Assembly: GCF_009827655.1 (NCBI RefSeq)
Contig: NZ_WTYV01000008.1
Coordinates: 1 to 64,000 of the forward strand
Origin: Alteraurantiacibacter buctensis
Lineage (GTDB): Bacteria; Pseudomonadota; Alphaproteobacteria; Sphingomonadales; Sphingomonadaceae
DNA: 64,000 nucleotides
Direction: 5' to 3'
The notes beneath the pieces were generated by a model. That model searched no databases and was not told the origin of the DNA. It was given only the letters and a program-made list of their open reading frames with translations. Each line of letters starts with the position of its first letter. Position 1 is the stretch's first letter. The translations under genes and the position numbers were made by a program. Below are positions 7,555 through 16,391 of this stretch, piece after piece.

Positions 7555-8426
7555 ATGGACCCGGCGCGCGCGGCCCTGTTGGTGCTGTCGGCGGCGATCA
7601 GCGTCAACCTGGGCGCGGCGCTGGGCAAGAGCCTTTTCGGCACCGTGGTGCAGAGGGCATGGCGGCGCTGCGGACCGGCTTTGCCGCGCTGGGCCTGTGG
7701 CTGCTGGTGCGGCCGTGGCGCGGTGAGCCGGTGCCGCGCGCGCGGCTGGGCTGGCTGGCGGCCTATGGCCTGACGATGGGATTGATGAACCTGACGGTGT
7801 ACTGGGCCATCGCCCGCATTCCGCTGGGCCTGGCCGTGGCGATCGAGATTGCCGGGCCGCTGCTGCTGGTCCTGTCGCTTTCACGCCGCAAAACCGACTT
7901 CCTGTGGCTGGCCCTGGCCGTGGCCGGGTTGTCGCTGCTGGTGCCCTGGCCGGGGGCGGCAGAGCGGCTCGATCCGCTGGGGCTGGCCTTTGCCGTGGCC
8001 GCCGGCACCTGCTGGGCGGGCTATATCGTGCTGGGCAAGCGCGTATCGGGCCTGGGCGGGGCGCGCAGCGTGGCGATCGGGGTGGTCTTTGCCTGCCTTG
8101 TGACGCTGCCTTTCGGAATCGGTCATGCGGGTAGCGCCCTGCTGGACCCGCAGGTGCTGGCCTGGGGGGCGGGCGTGGCGCTGCTGTCCAGCATGGTGCC
8201 CTATGTGCTGGAGATGAAGGCGCTGGCACACCTGTCCGCCAAGACCTTCGGCCTGATTACCAGCAGTGCTCCGGCCGTGGCGGCGCTGGCCGGCTTCGTG
8301 GTACTGGGTGAGCGGCTGACGGGCACGCAATGGCTCGCGGTTGCCCTGATGATCGGGGCCAGCGCGGGTTGCGCGCTGACCGCGCGGTCTCCGGTGCCGC
8401 CAGCGCCCGACGCGCCCCTGCTATGA
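7555..8426 (+). pseudogene. rhtA: RhtA-like threonine/homoserine exporter, DMT superfamily, frameshifted
   Basis: EamA/RhaT-type inner-membrane exporter resembling E. coli RhtA. The first helix (start MDPARAALLVLSAA, then LGKSLFGTV) is read from the ATG at 7555. The remaining helices (EGMAALRTGFAAL onward) are in the +1-shifted frame. Adding one G in the GTGG at 7645-7648 would give LFGTVGAEGMAALR, matching the family's SLFPLVGAPG pattern. As written, the gene gives either a stub or a protein starting at 7659 that lacks helix 1. Ten helices would be expected in the intact version. Mutation and sequencing error are both possible. Confidence 0.8.
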
Positions 8427-8441
8427 CGACTTCTGATATGA

Positions 8442-8478
8442 CAAGGGTGCGGAAAGCCCGTGGCCTTCCGCACCCTTG
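8442..8478. terminator. Hairpin between convergent exporter and cold-shock genes
   Basis: A perfect 13-bp inverted repeat, CAAGGGTGCGGAA (8442-8454) and its complement (8466-8478), with an 11-nt loop. It sits between the ends of two convergent genes, so a bidirectional terminator is likely. No strong U tract follows on either strand. Confidence 0.6.
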
Positions 8479-8502
8479 CGCGTGATTGCAGGCGATGCGC
8501 GG

Positions 8503-8709
8503 TTACGCGTTCGCGAGGTTTACGGCCGAGGTCTTGCCGCGCTGGTCCTGTTCCAGGTCGTACGAGACGCGCTGGTCCTTATCCAGCGTGCCCATACCGG
8601 CGCGTTCCACGGCCGAAATGTGCACGAAGGCATCATTGCCGCCGCCTTCCGGCGCGATGAAGCCATAGCCCTTGTCAGGGTTGAAGAATTTTACGGTTCC
8701 GATGGTCAT
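8503..8709 (-). CDS. Cold-shock protein, CspA family
   Basis: A 68-residue single-domain RNA/ssDNA-binding protein that melts RNA secondary structure. The RNP1 motif KGYGFI and the RNP2-type segment DAFVHIS are both present, and the family opening GTVKFFNPDKG follows the ATG at 8709. An AAAGGA Shine-Dalgarno lies 7-8 nt upstream. The frame is open upstream of this ATG, but that part is not Csp-like. The 228 nt before it (8710-8937) contain no gene and may include a long 5' leader, common for csp genes. Confidence 0.95.
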   Translation of the reverse strand: MTIGTVKFFNPDKGYGFIAPEGGGNDAFVHISAVERAGMGTLDKDQRVSYDLEQDQRGKTSAVNLANA

Positions 8710-8937
8710 AACGGGTATCCTTTGTCCGTTGTTTGACGGGCATGCGCCAACAGCGGCACATCCCGGCTTTGTGAGGCTAGAAAGGGACAAGGAGGAGGTT
8801 TGAGGCTACCCGATATCCGTCGCATGCGACGTAAGCCTGACTGATATGGGTTGCGGGTCTGCCGTTTACAATGGCCGCGGCGGATTATCGCGCTGCGGCC
8901 GCCGTGCCAGTGTAGCGCGGTAGGCAATGCGGCGGGC

Positions 8938-9498
8938 CTAGCGTTCCGCCCCGTCCACCGCGAACAGGCCCAGCTGTGCCGCCTCGCCGGCAGGACCGGC
9001 AAAGGGGCCGCCCAGATGCTGCCACTCGCCATCCACGGGGGCATGGGCGAAGCGCAACAGCCCGCCGCGCCGTTCCACCCACAGGCGGATTGTCCCGTCA
9101 TGCCAGCCGGAAACCGCGATGGTCTCCAGCAGGCGGCCATGCGCGTCGATCCCGCCTGGCACGTGCTGGCGCACGGCCAGCAGCAGGGCAGGTGTGATCT
9201 GTTCCAGTTGCAGGCTGATCCAGCCGCCGTTCGTGCCGCGCAGGGCAATTCCCGCCACGTCGCCATCGGCCAGGTTGCGATAGGCAAGGGTGGTCTCCAG
9301 CATGAAGTCACCGGCGGGAACGAGAATGCCGGAAAAGGCGGCCTGGCTGGCAGAAAGGCCGGTGCGATTGCCCGCCACCTGCGAAGGGGCGGGAAGCGCT
9401 GCCAAGGACCAGCCCGCCACGCTCGCCTCGGGCGGGCGGTGCTCCTGCGCGGCCGCAGGCACCACCAGCAGCAGGCCGGCCAGAACCAGCCCTCTCAT
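8938..9498 (-). CDS. Secreted concanavalin-like sandwich domain protein, GH43 C-terminal-domain type
   Basis: A 186-residue exported protein: signal peptide MRGLVLAGLLLVVPAAAQ, then a beta-sandwich resembling the C2 domain that normally follows the catalytic domain in GH43 beta-xylosidases and arabinofuranosidases (DVAGIALRGTNGGW, then GTIRLWVERRGGLLRF and a GEWQHLGG segment). Its ATG overlaps the stop of the GH43 gene as ATGA (9495-9498), so translation is probably coupled. It likely works as a separately secreted partner or carbohydrate-binding accessory of the glycosidase. Confidence 0.7.
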   Translation of the reverse strand: MRGLVLAGLLLVVPAAAQEHRPPEASVAGWSLAALPAPSQVAGNRTGLSASQAAFSGILVPAGDFMLETTLAYRNLADGDVAGIALRGTNGGWISLQLEQITPALLLAVRQHVPGGIDAHGRLLETIAVSGWHDGTIRLWVERRGGLLRFAHAPVDGEWQHLGGPFAGPAGEAAQLGLFAVDGAER

Positions 9499-10520
9499 GG
9501 CAGCGACAAGATGCCGCGCGCCGTCTGCTCGACTGGCAGGATCGCCCCGTCCGGCCCGAAGCGCAGCCGCTCCACCGCCACGGCGCGGCGGCCCAGTCCG
9601 CCCGGCTGGTCGCCCACATCCAGCGTGCCCACGTGATAGAACAGGTACCATTCGCCTTGGAACTCGACCACGCCGGGGTGGATGGTGAAGCTGTTGGCCG
9701 CCGCTCCGGTGATCTGGCCGCGCCAGGTCCACGGGCCGGTGATGGCGAGCGCGGTGGCATAGGAGATCCGCTCGTCCGGGTGGATCGCCTTGTCCATGCT
9801 GGCATAGGCCAGGTAGTATGTGCCCTGCCGCTCGAAGATCCACGGCCCCTCCTCGAAATCGGGCAGCTCGATGGTGCGGATCGGGCCGGCGAGATGGGTC
9901 ATGTCGGTGGCCAGCGGGGCCATCTTCAGCTCGGCATTGCCCCAGAACAGCCAGGTCGTGCCGTCAGCCTCGGTCCACACGGTGGGATCGATATCGTCCC
10001 AGCTATGCGGACCCTGCGTATCCTCGTTGCGGATCAGTGCGCTGCCGCGCGCGTCCGTGAACGGCCCCAGCGGATTGTCCGCCATGGCCACGCCTACTGC
10101 CTTGCCGCTGCTGCCTTGCGCCGGATCGTGCTCCACCGTGGTGTAGAACCAGAAGCGGCCGTCCTTCTCGATAACCTGGCTGGCCCAGGCATCGCGCGCG
10201 GCCCAGGCAAAGTCTGTCGGGCGCATCACCGGGCCGTGATAGGTCCAGGTGCGCATGTCTGTGGTGGAATAGGCCAGCCACTGGGTGATGTTGAACATCT
10301 GGTCCCCGCGCGCCTCGTCATGCCCGACGTAGAGATACAGCCGGCCCCCCACCACCAGTGGGGCCGGATCGGCGGTGTGCCGGTCGCGGATCAGCGGGTT
10401 GCCGGCATAGGTGAAGGTGTCTCCCGGCTGGGTGAGCATAACCGCCGGCGGCGCGGCGGGCGCGCAGGCGGCCAGGGCGGCGAGCAGCACAGGGACGAAG
10501 CGGAGTGGTAGCGTTACCAT
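9495..10520 (-). CDS. Glycoside hydrolase family 43 lipoprotein
   Basis: Predicted beta-xylosidase, alpha-L-arabinofuranosidase or related enzyme; 341 residues from the ATG at 10520. A lipoprotein signal ends in LAAC (Cys 19), so it is probably membrane-anchored in the periplasm or on the outer membrane. The five-bladed propeller has the catalytic triad expected for GH43: base Asp 51 in HTADPAPLV, pKa-modulating Asp 178 in DDIDPTVW, and acid Glu 224 in FEEGPWIF. The usual C-terminal sandwich domain is missing from the chain and is encoded by the next, overlapping gene. Confidence 0.88.
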   Translation of the reverse strand: MVTLPLRFVPVLLAALAACAPAAPPAVMLTQPGDTFTYAGNPLIRDRHTADPAPLVVGGRLYLYVGHDEARGDQMFNITQWLAYSTTDMRTWTYHGPVMRPTDFAWAARDAWASQVIEKDGRFWFYTTVEHDPAQGSSGKAVGVAMADNPLGPFTDARGSALIRNEDTQGPHSWDDIDPTVWTEADGTTWLFWGNAELKMAPLATDMTHLAGPIRTIELPDFEEGPWIFERQGTYYLAYASMDKAIHPDERISYATALAITGPWTWRGQITGAAANSFTIHPGVVEFQGEWYLFYHVGTLDVGDQPGGLGRRAVAVERLRFGPDGAILPVEQTARGILSLP

Positions 10521-10575
10521 GCCGCGAACCTTAACTCCGACAATTGCCAGCGCAAGCACCCTTGTCGGGTCAGGC

Positions 10576-12024
10576 CTATTCGGCGGGTTGCGCCGCCTGG
10601 GCCTGCGCCCGGTCTGCCTCCAGCCTTTTCGCGAACACCGCCAGCGCCATCAGGCCCAGCACCACGCCCAGCAGGCACAGGCCGGTGAGCAGGTAGCCAT
10701 CCAGCACTGCCTGCTTGCTGCCCAGGAACCAGGCGGCACCGATGTTGGGCGCGGCCACGGCGGCGAACTTGGCCATGAAGCTGGCCCAGCCGCCACCGGT
10801 GGCGCGCACGGCGCTGGGGTAGTAGATGCTGGTGATGGAAATGACCGCAGCGTGACCAGCGCCGATGGTGATCGCGCCGATCAGGATCACCGGCACGAAC
10901 AGCGGGCCTGACAGCAGGATGCCCGATCCGATCAGGATGGCCAGCGGAATGCCCAGTAGCGGGGCGGCGGCGATCCACGCGGGCCCGCGCTTCTCGGTGA
11001 ACACCAGCAGTAGCACGCCCATTATCGCCCCCGCGATGCCGCCGATGGACGACAGGTTGTTGGCCATTTCCCGGGCAAAGCCCAGTTCCACCAGGAACAG
11101 CACGCCGAACGCGCTCTTCAGGTAGATCGCAAAGCTGGAGCAGAAGTAGGTAATCCAGATCAGCGGGGTGATCCACACCAGCCAGCCGCGGAACAGCTCC
11201 ACCAGCTTGGCCAGCGGATCCTGCTTGTCGCCGGTCTTGCCCTCGTCCGACAGCGTGAAGGTGGAGTAGGCGCCGAGATCGGCCTGCGGGTCGAACCGCT
11301 TGAGCAGGGGCACCACGCGCTCCGCCGGCTTGCCCTTGGCCACCAGCCAGCGGGCGCTTTCGGGCATGGTGAACACCAGCAGCAGCGCCAGCAGGCCCGT
11401 GGCCGCGCCGCAGACGAAGAACACCATGTGCCAGCTCGGCCCCGGCAGGAAGGCGGGCATGGCACCCGCGGCGTGCCAGGCGGCATAGGGATAGTCGGGT
11501 GAGGCGAAGAAGTTGGTCACCTGCCCCGCTGCCGCGCCGCCAACCGAGAAGCCGAGCATGATGATCGTTACCGCGCGGGCCTTTGACCCCTTGGGCATCG
11601 ATTCGATGTTGATCGACCAGGCGGGCGCCAGCAGCCCGCCGATGGCCAGGCCGCCCAGGAAGCGCAGCACGATCAGCGGCCACGGCCCGTCGGCAAAGCC
11701 GGTGACGAAGGTGAGCAGGGCGGACAGCAGCGTGCACCAGATGATCACCGGCCGCCGCCCCACGATGTCGGCGAAATAGCTGCCCGCCAGCGAGCCCACC
11801 ATCTGCCCCAGGAAGGCGGCCGAACTGACCAGCCCGATCATCGTCGAATCGAGCGCCATCTCTTCCTGCAGGTAGGGCAGGGTGAAGGTGACGAGCGAGA
11901 AATCCAGCCCGTCGAAGAAGGTCACCAGGCAGGACACCGCCAGCAGGTAGTAATGGAACGGCGTCATGCCGCGCTGTTCTAGGAACTGCGCAACGTCGAG
12001 CCTGCTGCCCGCACTGGTGGCCAT
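10576..12024 (-). CDS. MFS transporter, aromatic acid:H+ symporter-like
   Basis: A 482-residue 12-helix permease. Features of the AAHS/sugar-porter branch are the N-terminal DGLDFSLVTFTLPYL segment with Asp in helix 1, the loop 2-3 motif GSYFADIVGRRPV, and PESARWLVAKGKP after helix 6 before a long central loop. AAHS members import benzoate-, vanillate- or hydroxybenzoate-type acids, but the substrate cannot be fixed from sequence. The winged-helix regulator gene starts upstream on the same strand and ends downstream of it in map order, so local control is plausible. Confidence 0.85.
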   Translation of the reverse strand: MATSAGSRLDVAQFLEQRGMTPFHYYLLAVSCLVTFFDGLDFSLVTFTLPYLQEEMALDSTMIGLVSSAAFLGQMVGSLAGSYFADIVGRRPVIIWCTLLSALLTFVTGFADGPWPLIVLRFLGGLAIGGLLAPAWSINIESMPKGSKARAVTIIMLGFSVGGAAAGQVTNFFASPDYPYAAWHAAGAMPAFLPGPSWHMVFFVCGAATGLLALLLVFTMPESARWLVAKGKPAERVVPLLKRFDPQADLGAYSTFTLSDEGKTGDKQDPLAKLVELFRGWLVWITPLIWITYFCSSFAIYLKSAFGVLFLVELGFAREMANNLSSIGGIAGAIMGVLLLVFTEKRGPAWIAAAPLLGIPLAILIGSGILLSGPLFVPVILIGAITIGAGHAAVISITSIYYPSAVRATGGGWASFMAKFAAVAAPNIGAAWFLGSKQAVLDGYLLTGLCLLGVVLGLMALAVFAKRLEADRAQAQAAQPAE

Positions 12025-12081
12025 TGGTGATCCTCTCTCCCCGAACCGGGAGCTGAGGATAGAGGGCCGGGCCTGCCTAGG

Positions 12082-12858
12082 CTAGCGGCGAAATTGTGCC
12101 AATTCGTCGCGTCGGTCGCTCTCCAGGGGAAAGGGGGTGGCGGGATCGGGCCAGTCGAGCGCCAGCAGGTAGCGATCCAGCTTGTCGCGCTCGCTTCCCG
12201 GCTTGCGCGGGAACATGAAGGGCAGGTCGGCGGTCAGGCGATAGCCGCCCTGCGGCACGGTCTCGACCAGCTCGGCGCAGCCGGCTGCCGCCAGCTTGGC
12301 GCGCAGGCGCGAGACGTGCACCTCCACGCTGTTGGTGGGCGGCACGTGCGCCATGCGCCACACGTCCTCCAGCAGTTGCCGCCGCGTGACCGGCTCGCCG
12401 GGGGTATCGGCCAGCCGCCACAGCACGCCGAACTCGCGCGGGTGCAGGTGCAACCAGGTGGAGCCCTTGCGGGCATCGCGGTGGAACAGGTCCAGCGTCA
12501 GCGGGCCCAGGTCGCGCCAGCGCGGCAGCAGGCCGAACATCTCGTCCACCCTGGCCGCGCGCAGCGCCAGTTCGCGCAAGGTTGTGGCCGCGCCCAGCGC
12601 TTCGGCACAGCCCAGCGAGAGCAGCGCCGCCCGCTCGGCCGGTTCCTCCACCCCCAGCAGGATCAACCGCCAGGCGGGCTTGTCGGCCTCGGCCAGGCCG
12701 CGGCGCTGCTCCGGCGTCAGGGCGCGGGTATCGCAGACCAGGACGTGACGGCAATCGCAGCGGCTGCCCTGGTGGCCATGGCACAGGGTCCAGCCGGCCC
12801 GGCGCATGTCCCAGCGGTCGGGAGGCGCGGCTGTCGCGGCGATCCAGCCAAAGATCAT
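12082..12858 (-). CDS. Winged-helix (OmpR-type) regulator with degenerate receiver-like N-terminus
   Basis: A 258-residue DNA-binding protein. The C-terminal half has the OmpR/PhoB winged helix: LHPREFGVLWRLADTPGEPV, then a VHVSRLRAKL recognition-helix segment and the wing VPQGGYRL. The N-terminal ~120 residues resemble a receiver fold (WRLILLGVEEPAERAALLSL then GCAEALG), but the phosphoacceptor environment and the conserved C-terminal Lys are not recognisable. It may therefore act without phosphorylation. No sensor kinase is adjacent. Possible target: the MFS gene next to it. Confidence 0.75.
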   Translation of the reverse strand: MIFGWIAATAAPPDRWDMRRAGWTLCHGHQGSRCDCRHVLVCDTRALTPEQRRGLAEADKPAWRLILLGVEEPAERAALLSLGCAEALGAATTLRELALRAARVDEMFGLLPRWRDLGPLTLDLFHRDARKGSTWLHLHPREFGVLWRLADTPGEPVTRRQLLEDVWRMAHVPPTNSVEVHVSRLRAKLAAAGCAELVETVPQGGYRLTADLPFMFPRKPGSERDKLDRYLLALDWPDPATPFPLESDRRDELAQFRR

Positions 12859-13012
12859 TGCCCTTCATGCCCCTCCGTGCGCCTCCTCAAGGCACAGGTC
12901 GCGGCCGCCTTGGCAACTAGGGGCTAACCCCCGGTTGCCCGGCTTCGGTGCAGCGGGCCGCCCTGCGGCGGCGGTCTACTGACCCCGTTCCTGCGCCGTC
13001 CGAACCCCTCCT

Positions 13013-14212
13013 TCAGGCGGCGGTGGAATTGACCCCCATGCTTTGCAGGTAGCGTTTGATGTTGCGCGCGGCCTGGCGCAGCCGCTGTTCGTTCTCGACC
13101 ATGGCGATGCGGACATAGCCCTCGCCATCCTCGCCATAGCCCACGCCCGGCGCAACGGCCACTTCGGCGTGGGTCAGAAGCTGCTTGGAAAACTCCAGGC
13201 TGCCCATTTCCTTCAGCGAAGGCGGCAGCGGAGCCCAGGCGAACATCGAGGCGGGCGGGGCGGGGATGTCCCACCCGGCGCGGCCGAAAGCCTCCACCAT
13301 CACGTCACGCCGCTTGTGATAGAGCTGGCGGTTGCTTTCCACGATGTCCTGCGGGCCGTTGATCGCGGCCACGGCGGCGGCCTGCATCGGCGTGAAAGCG
13401 CCATAGTCGATATAGCTCTTCACCCGCGTCAGCGCGGAAATCAGCGTCTGGTTGCCCACGGCAAAGCCGATGCGCCAGCCGGCCATCGAATAGGTCTTGG
13501 ACAGGCTGGTGAATTCCACCGCCACGTCCTTGGCGCCCTTAACCTGCAGGATCGAAGGAGTGGGCTTGCCGTTATAGTAGAGTTCCGAATAGGCGAGGTC
13601 CGACAGCACCCACACCTTGTGGAAGCGGGCCCAGTCCACCAGCTTTTCGTAGAATTCCAGGTCCACCACCTCGGCCGTGGGATTGCTGGGATAGTTGACC
13701 ACCAGGATCGTCGGGCGCGGAACAGTGAAGTTCATCGCCTTTTCCAGCTCCGCCCAATAGCGGTCGTCCGCCGTGGTCGGCACGTTGCGGATGCTGGCCC
13801 CGGCGATGATGAAGCCGAAGGTGTGGATCGGGTAGCTGGGATTGGGGGCCAGGATCGTGTCACCCGGCGCGGTGATCGCGGTGGCCAGGCTGGCAAGACC
13901 TTCCTTGGAGCCAAGGGTCACGACCACTTCCCGTTCCGGGTCCACCTCCACGCCCCAGCGGCGCTGGTAGTAATTGGCCTGGGCGCGGCGCAGGCCGGGG
14001 ATGCCCTTGGATTGCGAATAGCCGTGGGCGCCCGGATCGCGCGCCACTTCGCACAGCTTCTCGATCACGTGCGGCGGGGGCGGCAGGTCCGGATTGCCCA
14101 TGCCAAGGTCGATGATATCGCGTCCTTCCGCACGGGCGGCGGCCCGCATCGCGTTCACTTCGGCGATGACATAGGGCGGCAGGCGCTTGATGCGGTAGAA
14201 TTCGGTATCCAT
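13013..14212 (-). CDS. alaC: Alanine/LL-DAP-type aminotransferase, AlaC family
   Basis: A PLP-dependent class I aminotransferase of 399 residues, closely matching the E. coli AlaC pattern: YRIKRLPPYV start, IIDLGMGNPD (33-42), HGYSQSKGIP, TLGSKEG, NPSYPIH, YPSNPT (174-179), SLSKTYSMAGWRIGF with the PLP lysine at 239, and a C-terminal YVRIAMVENEQR. It makes alanine from pyruvate with glutamate as donor. The ATG at 14212 is chosen although the frame stays open upstream into the divergent phaC region. phaC starts 150 nt away in the opposite direction. Confidence 0.9.
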   Translation of the reverse strand: MDTEFYRIKRLPPYVIAEVNAMRAAARAEGRDIIDLGMGNPDLPPPPHVIEKLCEVARDPGAHGYSQSKGIPGLRRAQANYYQRRWGVEVDPEREVVVTLGSKEGLASLATAITAPGDTILAPNPSYPIHTFGFIIAGASIRNVPTTADDRYWAELEKAMNFTVPRPTILVVNYPSNPTAEVVDLEFYEKLVDWARFHKVWVLSDLAYSELYYNGKPTPSILQVKGAKDVAVEFTSLSKTYSMAGWRIGFAVGNQTLISALTRVKSYIDYGAFTPMQAAAVAAINGPQDIVESNRQLYHKRRDVMVEAFGRAGWDIPAPPASMFAWAPLPPSLKEMGSLEFSKQLLTHAEVAVAPGVGYGEDGEGYVRIAMVENEQRLRQAARNIKRYLQSMGVNSTAA

Positions 14213-14362
14213 GATCACTTTCGTTTCTTGGGTTTTACGGGCAGTTTCGCGCCGGTTGCGCCGGGCCGATGTGAACCAATCCGCCGCTTTGCGCAACGCA
14301 TGGTGCGATAAAGCCCGCTCTGGTGTCTCCCAAATCACATATTGGCCGCTATGGTGGATGCC

Positions 14363-16276
14363 ATGACTGAGACAGACGGGGCATCTGGCGACCAGCCGGC
14401 CGACATCTTCACCGAGCTGCTGCGGCTGCAGGGCGAGGCGGCGCGGCAGGTGATGCAGGCCTTTGCGCCCGATGCGGTGAAGGCCCTGCCCAGCGAGCAG
14501 GATGCCGAGGCGCTGGGGGCCAGCATCTTGGCGCTGCAGGACAACTGGTTGAAGCTGTGGTCGCTGCCGCCGGCGCAGGCGGATGGCGGCGAGGCGCTGG
14601 CCCCGCTGATGGCCGATCCGGCCCAGTGGCTGGAGGTGATGCAGGCGCAGATGCAGGGGCTCTATGCCCGGATGCCCGCGCTCGATCCGCTGGCTCAGCA
14701 GGAAATATGGCAGGAATGGGCGGCGCTGTGGCAGCAGATCGCCGGCCAGTTCAATGCCGCTGGCGAGGATGCTCCGGCCACTCCCGCCCTGCCGCGGAAG
14801 GACCGCCGCTTCGCCGATCCGGCTTGGCAGCAGCAGCCGGTGTTTGCCCTGATCCACCAGACCTACCTGCTGCTCGCCGAGAAGGTGGGCGAAGCGGTCG
14901 ATACGCTGAGCGGCGTGACCGAGGCCGAGCGCGAGCAGTTGCGCTTTGCCACCCGCAGCGTGATGGACGCGATGAGCCCGGCCAACTTTCCGTTGATGAA
15001 CCCGGTGGTGCTGGAACGCACGATCGCCACCCAGGGCGAGAACCTGGTCAAGGGCATGGAACGGCTGGCGCACGACCTGGAAGCCGGGCAACTGACCCAT
15101 GCCGATGCCAGCCGCTTCGTGCTGGGCGAGAACGTGGCCGCCACCCCGGGGCAGGTGATCCACCGTGATCCGCTGTACGAGGTGATCCAGTATTCCCCCG
15201 CGACGGAGCAGGTGCTGGCGGTGCCGCTGGTCATCTTTCCGCCGTGGATCAACCGGTTCTACATCCTCGACCTGAACCCGGCCAAGAGCTTCGTGCGCTG
15301 GGCGGTGGAGCAGGGCATCACCGTGGTCCTGGTCAGCTGGAAATCGGCCGATGCCAGCATGGCCGATGTGACCATGGACGATTACGCGCGCGCCCAGATC
15401 GCCGTGATCGACCTGGTGCGCGAGCGGCTGCAGGTGCCTGCCGTCCACACGCTGGGCTATTGCGTGGCCGGAACCACGCTGGCGGCCACCCTGGCCGTGC
15501 TGGCGCGGCGCGGGCAGGCGGACAAGGTGGCCAGCGTCACCTTCCTGACCGCGCAGGTGGACTTCGAGCACGCGGGCGACCTGAAGCTGTTCACCGAGGA
15601 TACCGGGCTGGAACTGGTGAAGGCCGCCAGCACCGATGGCTACCTTGACGGGCGCTACATGGCGGCCACGTTCAACCTGTTGCGCGGCACGGACCTGATC
15701 TGGAACACCGTGGTCAACCACTACCTGCTGGGGCAGGACTATCCGGCTTTCGACCTGTTGTTCTGGAACGGCGACGTTACCAACCTGCCGGCGCGCTGGC
15801 ACCGGCAGTATCTCGACACCTGCTATCGCCGCAACGCGCTGGTGGTGCCCGATGCGGTGACGCTGGACGGGACGGCTGTGGACCTGGGGCTGGTGGAAGT
15901 GCCCGCCTATGTCCAGGCGGGGCGCGAGGACCATATTGCCCCGCCCGAAAGCGTGCTGCGCCTGCCGCAGGTCCTGTCAGGCCCGGTGCGTTTCGTGCTG
16001 GCGGGCAGCGGGCACATCGCCGGGGTGGTCAACCCGCCGTCTTCGGGCAAGTATCAGTACTGGACCGGGCCGCAGCCCAGCCATGACGGCGTGGCCACGG
16101 TCGCCGATTTCGTGGCTGCCGCCACCGAGCACCCGGGAAGCTGGTGGCCGGACTGGCACGGCTGGCTGCAGGCGCTGGCTCCGGATACCGTGTCCGCCAC
16201 CGGCCGCCGCAAGCCCGGCGGCAAGGGCAACCCGGCGCTGGAGCCGGCTCCGGGAAGCTACGTCCGACTGCGCTGA
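14363..16276 (+). CDS. phaC: Class I polyhydroxyalkanoate synthase
   Basis: Polymerises 3-hydroxyacyl-CoA into PHA granules; 637 residues from the ATG at 14363, which has GGTGG just upstream (in-frame ATG at 14351 and TTG at 14342 are alternatives). The lipase-like box GYCVAG carries the catalytic Cys (about 367). The matching Asp lies in AGREDHIAPP and the His in GSGHIAGVVNP. The N-terminal PhaC domain contains the usual FPLMNPVVLE and NRFYILDLNPAKS segments. The phasin gene follows 115 nt downstream behind its own promoter. Confidence 0.95.
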   Translation: MTETDGASGDQPADIFTELLRLQGEAARQVMQAFAPDAVKALPSEQDAEALGASILALQDNWLKLWSLPPAQADGGEALAPLMADPAQWLEVMQAQMQGLYARMPALDPLAQQEIWQEWAALWQQIAGQFNAAGEDAPATPALPRKDRRFADPAWQQQPVFALIHQTYLLLAEKVGEAVDTLSGVTEAEREQLRFATRSVMDAMSPANFPLMNPVVLERTIATQGENLVKGMERLAHDLEAGQLTHADASRFVLGENVAATPGQVIHRDPLYEVIQYSPATEQVLAVPLVIFPPWINRFYILDLNPAKSFVRWAVEQGITVVLVSWKSADASMADVTMDDYARAQIAVIDLVRERLQVPAVHTLGYCVAGTTLAATLAVLARRGQADKVASVTFLTAQVDFEHAGDLKLFTEDTGLELVKAASTDGYLDGRYMAATFNLLRGTDLIWNTVVNHYLLGQDYPAFDLLFWNGDVTNLPARWHRQYLDTCYRRNALVVPDAVTLDGTAVDLGLVEVPAYVQAGREDHIAPPESVLRLPQVLSGPVRFVLAGSGHIAGVVNPPSSGKYQYWTGPQPSHDGVATVADFVAAATEHPGSWWPDWHGWLQALAPDTVSATGRRKPGGKGNPALEPAPGSYVRLR

Positions 16277-16287
16277 TGCGGCTTATG

Positions 16288-16349
16288 TTGCACTGCACAA
16301 AACTCTCTTGACTTCGCAGGCGCACGCACTATTTTGTGCATTGCAGCAA
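16288..16349 (+). promoter_or_regulatory. Phasin promoter with paired TGCA-rich operator candidates (PhaR-like)
   Basis: A -35 TTGACT (16308-16313) and a -10 TATTTT (16330-16335) are separated by 16 nt. They are flanked by two inverted, closely related words: TTGCACTGCACAAAA at 16288-16302 and TTTTGTGCATTGCAGCAA at 16332-16349. The second overlaps the -10. PhaR repressors of alphaproteobacteria bind TGC-rich sites in front of phasin genes, so a PhaR operator is the likely reading. No phaR gene is in this window. Confidence 0.6.
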
Positions 16350-16391
16350 TAGTGCTGCGGACCGAATCTTTAGCGAGCAAGCGAGCAAACC

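Noticed and set aside
14213-15934. Very long minus-strand frame joining alaC to the antisense of phaC
   Set aside because: Only the part from the ATG at 14212 matches an aminotransferase; the upstream extension is the shadow of phaC.
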